From: Burkholderiaceae bacterium
GTDB lineage: Bacteria; Pseudomonadota; Gammaproteobacteria; Burkholderiales; Burkholderiaceae_E
Direction: 5' to 3'
DNA: 64,000 nucleotides
Assembly: GCA_027493945.1 (NCBI GenBank)
Contig: JAOSJU010000001.1
Coordinates: 2,848,484 to 2,912,483, forward strand
This document shows, in pieces, positions 59,474-64,000 of this stretch. A program made the translations under genes and the position numbers. A model generated the notes under the pieces. That model saw nothing but the letters and a program-made list of their open reading frames with translations. It ran no database searches and was not told the origin of the DNA. The stretch's first letter is position 1. The number at the start of each line of letters is the position of its first letter.

Positions 59474-60154
59474 ATGGCTGCACTGGTTCGTCTCGTGCTC
59501 GAAGGCGCCGTCGGGCCGCTCGGGAACACGACCAGCGGCATCGACAAGCACCCGGTCGACGGTCCGCGACCGGTGCAACGGCTGGGCTTCGTCGGCGACG
59601 CGCAGGCCGACCTGCGCTCGCACGGCGGCCCCGACAAGGCGGTGCACTGCTACGCGTGGACGCACTACGCCTGGTGGCGCGAGGTGCTGGCTCCCAAGCC
59701 CTTGCTCGACGCCCCCGGAGCCTTCGGCGAGAACCTGAGCCTCGACGGCATCGACGAGCACGACGTGTTCATCGGCGATCGCTGGCGCATCGGCAGCGCC
59801 GTCTTCGAGGTGAGCCAGGGCCGCCAGCCCTGCTACAAGCTGAACCTGAGGTTCGGCGTTGCCGACATGGCCGCCCGCGTGCAGCAGAGCCTGCGCGCCG
59901 GCTGGTACCTGCGCGTGATCGAGCCCGGCTTCGTCTCGGCCGGCGACCGGCTCGAACTGCTCGAGCGCCCCTGGCCGACGCACAGCGTCGCGGCGCTGCT
60001 CGCGCTCATCCGCGACCGCGAAGTGAGCGCCGAGCGCCTCGCGCCGGTACTGCGGCTGCCGCTCACGCCGAGCTGGCGCCGACTGTTCGAGGGTCGGCTG
60101 GCCAGTGGGCGCACGGAAGACTGGTCGGCACGGCTGGACGGCCACCCGGATTGA
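59474..60154 (+). CDS. MOSC domain protein (YiiM-like)
   Basis: The 226-residue protein has GLVGDAQAD-type text (RLGFVGDAQADLRSHGGPDK), AVHCYAWTHYAWW, FGENLSLDGIDEHDVFIGDR and EVSQGRQPCYKLNLRFG, where the conserved cysteine of MOSC sits. These are standard YiiM marks. Family members act on Mo-cofactor sulfur or detoxify N-hydroxylated bases. The ATG at 59474 is preceded by GGAG. Confidence 0.9.
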   Translation: MAALVRLVLEGAVGPLGNTTSGIDKHPVDGPRPVQRLGFVGDAQADLRSHGGPDKAVHCYAWTHYAWWREVLAPKPLLDAPGAFGENLSLDGIDEHDVFIGDRWRIGSAVFEVSQGRQPCYKLNLRFGVADMAARVQQSLRAGWYLRVIEPGFVSAGDRLELLERPWPTHSVAALLALIRDREVSAERLAPVLRLPLTPSWRRLFEGRLASGRTEDWSARLDGHPD

Positions 60155-60187
60155 GCGCGCTGCGGCGCCTTCCGCAACGCCCGCCGC

Positions 60188-60976
60188 TCATTTCATCCGG
60201 AAGTCGGGCTTTCGCTTCTGCAAAAACGCTTCGAGCCCTTCGCGGAAGTCGGGCTCCGCGAAGCACTGCTGGAACGCGTTCATTTCGTCGACGAGGCCCT
60301 GCTCGATGCCCTGCCGGGTCGCATCGATCGTCGCCTTGATCCGGCGCGCCACGGGCCCGGAATGGCCGGCGATCCGTTCGGCGACCTGCCTGCCGACCTC
60401 GAACAGGTCGTCGTCGGCAACGACTCTCGACACCAGTCCGGCCGCATGCGCTTCGCTCGCGCTGAGCGCCCTTCCGGTGAGCATCACGTCCATCGCGACG
60501 TGCCTGCCCGCCACCCGGGCGAATCTCTGGATGCCGCCGGCGCCGGACATCGCCGCCAGCGTGATCTCCGGATGCATGAACCGGGCCGACTCGGCGGCGA
60601 CGACGACATCGCACATTTCGACCAGTTCGCAGCCTGCACCCGCCGCAATGCCGTTGACCGCCACGACGACGGGCTTCTTCGCCCTCGACACTTCCCTGAC
60701 ACAGCCGACGAAAGCGGTCGCCTTCGCCTGCGCGGCGGTCATCTTCGACATCTCCGCGATGTCGGCACCCGCGCAGAAGTGCTTCAGCATCGACGAGATG
60801 TGCAGGACCTTGATCCCGGGATCGCGCTCGAAGCGCAGGACCGCGCTGTCGATGGCCTCGCAGAAGGCGATGTCGAGCGCGTTGAGCGAACCGGCGCGGT
60901 TGAGCTTGATGTAGCCGACGCTGCCGAGCGCTTCGGTGATCACTTCGTCGCCGACGGAACGCGTTGCGCTTGCCAT
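60188..60976 (-). CDS. Enoyl-CoA hydratase/isomerase family protein
   Basis: The 262-residue crotonase-fold protein shows [12 protein letters not shown] (oxyanion hole), [20 protein letters not shown] and [20 protein letters not shown], where the first catalytic Glu is present. The second catalytic Glu position (in the AMEMVLTG segment of typical hydratases) is Asp here: [12 protein letters not shown]. It may still be a hydratase or may have another crotonase activity. The ATG at 60976 has GGAG 9 bases upstream. Confidence 0.87.
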   Translation of the reverse strand: MASATRSVGDEVITEALGSVGYIKLNRAGSLNALDIAFCEAIDSAVLRFERDPGIKVLHISSMLKHFCAGADIAEMSKMTAAQAKATAFVGCVREVSRAKKPVVVAVNGIAAGAGCELVEMCDVVVAAESARFMHPEITLAAMSGAGGIQRFARVAGRHVAMDVMLTGRALSASEAHAAGLVSRVVADDDLFEVGRQVAERIAGHSGPVARRIKATIDATRQGIEQGLVDEMNAFQQCFAEPDFREGLEAFLQKRKPDFRMK

Positions 60977-61107
60977 GCTGCCATCTCCGGGTGTGCCCGC
61001 AGGCATCAGCATCGCCTTGCTCCGCACTGCCCGCAAGCCATCGGCGACAATGCCGACTGCGGCCGGCTCGGCCGCTTCGAGTTCCGGTTCACCTGAAGGG
61101 CTCGCGC

Positions 61108-61926
61108 ATGCAAACCCCCGTCAACGCGTTCAAGCAGGCCCTCGCCGAACGCCGCCCGCAGATCGGCCTGTGGCTGGGCCTGGCCAGCGCCTACAGCGCC
61201 GAGCTCTGCGCCGGCGCCGGCTTCGACTGGCTGCTGATCGACGGCGAGCACTCGCCCAACGACCTCGCCAGCGTGCTGCAGCAGGCGCAGGCGATCGCCG
61301 CGTACCCCGGCACCCATGCGATCGCGCGCGTGCCGATGGGCCACGGCCACGTGGGCCAGATGCTGATCAAGCAGTACCTCGACCTGGGCGTGCAGACGCT
61401 GCTGGTGCCCATGGTCGACACGCCCGAACAGGCCGCGGAGATCGTGCGCAGCACGCGCTACCCGCCCGACGGCGTGCGCGGCATGGCCGGCGCGCGCGCC
61501 TCGCGCTGGGGCCGCTACCCGGACTACCCGAAGGAAGCCAACGCCCGGATGTGCCTGCTGGTGCAGGCCGAGACCCGCCAGGCCCTCGAAAACCTCGATG
61601 CGGTCGCGGCGCTGGACGGCGTGGACGGCGTGTTCATCGGCCCCGCGGACCTGTCGGCCTCGATGGGCCACGTGGGCAATGCCGCCCACCCCGAGGTGCA
61701 GGCGGCGATCGAGCGCGCGATTACGCGCATCAATGCGGCCGGCAAGGCCGCCGGCATCCTGACCACCGACGAGGCGCAGGCGCGCCGCTACCTGGAGCTG
61801 GGCGCGCTGTTCGTGGCCGTGGGGCTGGACACCGGCCTTCTGGCCCGCGCCACCTCGGCGCTCGCAGCCAGGTTCAAGGGCGCCGCCGCGGTGCCGGAGG
61901 CGCCGCGGGGCGGCAGTCCTTGCTGA
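61108..61926 (+). CDS. hpaI: HpcH/HpaI class II aldolase
   Basis: The 272-residue metal-dependent aldolase has [55 protein letters not shown] and [14 protein letters not shown]. It cleaves 4-hydroxy-2-oxo acids to pyruvate and an aldehyde. The ATG at 61108 follows AAGGG. A decayed partial copy lies at 57369-57600, so the region once had two such genes. Confidence 0.92.
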   Translation: MQTPVNAFKQALAERRPQIGLWLGLASAYSAELCAGAGFDWLLIDGEHSPNDLASVLQQAQAIAAYPGTHAIARVPMGHGHVGQMLIKQYLDLGVQTLLVPMVDTPEQAAEIVRSTRYPPDGVRGMAGARASRWGRYPDYPKEANARMCLLVQAETRQALENLDAVAALDGVDGVFIGPADLSASMGHVGNAAHPEVQAAIERAITRINAAGKAAGILTTDEAQARRYLELGALFVAVGLDTGLLARATSALAARFKGAAAVPEAPRGGSPC

Positions 61927-61956
61927 CGCGCAGCGCGGCCAACACGCAGCGCGCGG

Positions 61957-62807
61957 TCAGGGTTTCCGGGCGCGAATGAACGCACTGAAGAACTTGCCGT
62001 CGATGTCGTCGCCGACGGCGGACGCATCGAGCCCATTGGCGCCGAGGAACTCGCGCGCGTCCTCGGCCGCGTAGATCCGGGTCGGCTCGATGTCGATGTC
62101 GACGAAGCCGGCTCGCGCGAGCTTGTCGCGATACTCGTCTTCGTCGAGGGCACCGGCGACGCAACCGACCCAGGCCAGCACGCTGCGCCGGATCTCCGGG
62201 CGAATCTCGCCGCGGGTGACCACGTCGGAAACCGCGAAGTGGCCCCCGGGCCGGAGCACCCTGAACGCCTCGCGCAACACCGGCCCTTGTCTGCCGAGAG
62301 GTTGATCACGCAGTTCGAGATGATCACGTCGACCGACGCATCGGGCAGCGGAATGTGCTCGATCTCGCCCTTCAGGAACTCGACGTTGGCCGCGCCGGCC
62401 TTGCGCCTGTTCTCGTTCGCGAGCGCGAGCATCTCGTCGGTCATGTCGAGCCCGTACGCCTTCCCGGTCGGACCGACGCGCCTGGCCGACAGCAGCACGT
62501 CGATGCCGCCGCCGGAGCCGAGATCGAGAACCGTCTCGCCGGCCTTCAGCTCGGCGAGCGCGGTCGGGTTGCCGCAGCCGAGCGACGCGAGCACCGCGGC
62601 TTCGGGCAGCTGCCCGGTCTGCACGGAGTCGTAGAGGTCACGGGTGATCGGATCGGTGCCGGCCAGCGCGCCGGTCGAACAACACGATGTCGCGGGAGCC
62701 GGAGCCGCTCCTCCGCAACAGGACGTCGCCGCGCCGGTCTGGACGACCCGGCGAGCCGCCTCGCCGTACTTCTGCATGATCACGTGCTTGATGTCTGCTT
62801 CGCTCAT
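61957..62807 (-). CDS. arsM: Arsenite S-adenosylmethyltransferase ArsM, single-base frameshift
   Basis: The SAM-dependent methyltransferase converts As(III) to methylated forms. Start is the ATG at 62807 ([20 protein letters not shown]). Cysteine pairs (TSCCGG, TSCCST) precede the SAM motif [32 protein letters not shown] carries a key arsenic-binding Cys. One base is missing near 62280-62285, so ADKG should continue [20 protein letters not shown], where VGCVAGAL follows with another Cys. Repaired length is about 283 residues. Confidence 0.9.
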
Positions 62808-62850
62808 GGAATGCCTCGGTTTCGTTCGGGAACGGGGAGATGCGGCGCCG

Positions 62851-63173
62851 TCAGCAGGCACAGGCCGAGCCCGCACGCGCCGGGCGCGGCTCGCCCCGGC
62901 AGCAGTTCTCGGTCAGGTAGGCGAGGAGCTCGCCCATGCGCTCGAATTCGGCGCGGTAGACCGGTGGCGGCCAACGCGCTCCTGGGTGACGAGGCCCGCG
63001 TTCGTCAACTCCTTCAGATGGAAGGACAGCGTCGCCGCGGGCACCTGGAGTCCGTCCGCCATCGTGCCGGGCGTCAGGCCCGCCTTGCCGGCCACCACGA
63101 GCGCCCGGAAGGCGCGAAGCCGATGGGGTTGGGCCAGGGCGGCCAGGGCCTTGACGACGGTGCTTTCTTCCAT
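62851..63173 (-). CDS. arsR: ArsR-family transcriptional regulator, frameshifted
   Basis: The winged-helix repressor begins [20 protein letters not shown], with the recognition region [21 protein letters not shown] shift near 62965-62980 lets ERVGR join [20 protein letters not shown] and end [18 protein letters not shown]. The C-terminal CC and CAC are likely As(III) ligands, as in ArsR types with C-terminal cysteine pairs. It is 43 bases upstream of arsM and is expected to repress the pair until arsenite binds. Confidence 0.87.
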
Positions 63174-63180
63174 TGTTCGA

Positions 63181-63194
63181 TAATTCCAGAATTA
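63181..63194. promoter_or_regulatory. Palindromic operator upstream of arsR
   Basis: TAATTC and GAATTA form a perfect 6-bp inverted repeat around CA, within an AT-rich patch (TTCGATAATTCC, TTAACAAAAAC) that stands out in this GC-rich DNA. It lies 8 bases upstream of the arsR ATG, a position suited to autorepression. Confidence 0.5.
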
Positions 63195-63241
63195 ACAAAA
63201 ACTCTAGCGCACCGGATAGGCAAACGCAAGCGGAGTGTGCA

Positions 63242-63365
63242 ATGAGGCGGCTATCCGCGCAGTACCCGCGCTACGGCTATCGCAGGATCCGGATCTTCCT
63301 TCGCCGGGAAGGCTGCCGATGAGCGTGAGCCGCTGCGCCAACGGCCAACAGATCAAGTGCCTGTC
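63242..63365 (+). pseudogene. IS3-family transposase fragment
   Basis: From the ATG at 63242 the frame reads MRRLSAQYPRYGYRRIRIFL then RREGCR and stops. A shift gives MSVSRC. This is the RYGYRRI-LRREG-x-M-S segment near the start of the IS3-type OrfB integrase. Neither the DDE core nor the ends are present, so it is a relic. Confidence 0.6.
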
Positions 63366-63462
63366 ATCGCAGTCCGAGTCCGTGCGTTGGGGGTCTTCTC
63401 GTTGATTGGATCAGACCGCGGCGACCGCGAATGCCCGCAGCCACGGATCGAGGTGGGCGACG

Positions 63463-63645
63463 TCAAAACGGATGGTTGATCGCCAGACTCTCCATCAGCG
63501 CCGCTGCCTCGGCCACGATGTCCTCGTAGTATCCGGTCTGCGGCCTGAACAACGCCGCTTCCAGCGCGCCGGGTCACGCACGCCCAAGGCACCGCCGCAG
63601 CGCTGCACCAGCGCGGTGTGCATTCCGAGCACATCGTGACCGAGC
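63463..63645 (-). pseudogene. Doc (death-on-curing, Fic-fold) toxin relic
   Basis: Minus-strand reading gives LGHDVLGMHTALVQRCGGAL and GVRDPAR. After a missing base near 63570 it continues LEAALFRPQTGYYEDIVAEA and AALMESLAINHPF, then a stop. This follows Doc toxins (GIRD--LLESAL-RPQTGYYDDL-EEAAAL-ESLANNHPF), but it ends exactly before the catalytic HPFxDGNKR tail, which is lost. The toxin is therefore dead. No antitoxin gene was recognised next to it. Confidence 0.65.
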
Positions 63646-63684
63646 CCGCGGCGCGACGAGGGCGATGACCGGTTCGGAAACGAA

Positions 63685-64000
63685 TCACTCGCCGACCGGC
63701 GACAGCGTCCATGTCATCCTGTACAACGGGGATTCCGGATCGTGCCTGACACTGCTGTTCCCGCGCGCCGTGGGGAAGCGCTTGCCGGTTTCGAGCGTGC
63801 CCATCGCTCCGTCCTCGCCGATCACGCTCTCCGGCCTGGGCAAGGTCTGAAACACCAGCGGCACCTGCGTGATCGCCGTGTTGTTGCAGCTGGCGATGCC
63901 GATCGTCACCGGCGGCTGCCTGGCTGCGGAGATCAGCGAGCCGACGAGGATCTGCCCACCCGGTGCGGGCACGTCGAGCTTGAGGAAGCTTTGCTGCCGA
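63685..64000 (-). CDS. Hypothetical protein, C-terminal fragment
   Basis: An open frame enters from the right edge and runs SFLKLDVPAPGGQILVGSLI, then SAARQPPVTIGIASCNNTAI, and ends MTWTLSPVGE. At least 104 residues are coded and the start is outside the window. I do not recognise the family. The length of open frame and the normal composition suggest a real gene, but it lies next to two relics and could be decayed too. Confidence 0.4.
   Translation of the reverse strand, partial: RQQSFLKLDVPAPGGQILVGSLISAARQPPVTIGIASCNNTAITQVPLVFQTLPRPESVIGEDGAMGTLETGKRFPTARGNSSVRHDPESPLYRMTWTLSPVGE

Overview
The window is high-GC DNA with dense, mostly co-directional gene runs. It most likely comes from a betaproteobacterium, probably Burkholderiales. 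The grounds are a tandem glycine riboswitch ahead of gcvHPT, split pntA genes, glcDEF, an AapJQMP-type transporter and a pilE-fimT-pilV-pilW-pilX-pilY1 minor-pilin operon. The taxonomy is inferred from gene content, not from a marker gene.

Left part (1-26.5 kb, core-like). On the minus strand a glycine riboswitch precedes gcvH-gcvP-gcvT and then aapJ-aapQ-aapM-(aapP), joining glycine cleavage to amino-acid uptake. A small secreted protein (8449-8733, minus) has a near-consensus sigma-54 promoter and an upstream palindrome, and faces a sigma-54 activator (plus). The activator is followed by glycolate oxidase glcD-glcE-glcF, with a 46-bp almost perfect hairpin between glcD and glcE. Then come the minor-pilin/PilY1 operon, a lipoprotein, a DUF4870-like protein, MarC and the proton-translocating transhydrogenase genes.

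Middle part (about 26.6-57.8 kb, accessory). This stretch looks less GC-rich than its flanks. About 24 kb of genes run on the minus strand: panE-like, livK, two SDRs, livHMGF, an LLM-class (F420-type) oxidoreductase, a fumarylacetoacetase-family hydrolase, an M20 hydrolase, a fused FO synthase (CofGH/FbiC), a cyclase-family amidase, a DRE-TIM aldolase/synthase, an AraC regulator, a nitroreductase resembling the FbiB C-terminal domain, a second panE-like gene, an M24 creatinase-like protein, a PadBCD-like molybdenum oxidoreductase and a YdhR-like protein. Divergent from them are a TRAP transporter and a GlcD-like FAD oxidase. A hydantoinase/dihydropyrimidinase lies at the right edge, next to relics of an HpcH/HpaI aldolase gene and a nitronate monooxygenase gene. 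I read this as a catabolic island for a nitrogen-containing or cyclic organic compound that uses the deazaflavin cofactor F420. The substrate is unknown and cofC, cofD and cofE are not in the window.

Right part (57.8-64 kb). It holds an MFS transporter, a two-motif CDGSH protein, a MOSC protein, an enoyl-CoA hydratase, an intact HpcH/HpaI aldolase, arsM-arsR, and relics of an IS3-type transposase and a Doc toxin.

At least fourteen otherwise intact genes carry exactly one single-base frameshift, four of them in runs of five to seven identical bases. This points to indel errors in the assembly rather than gene decay. These genes are annotated here as single CDSs with the shift position noted.
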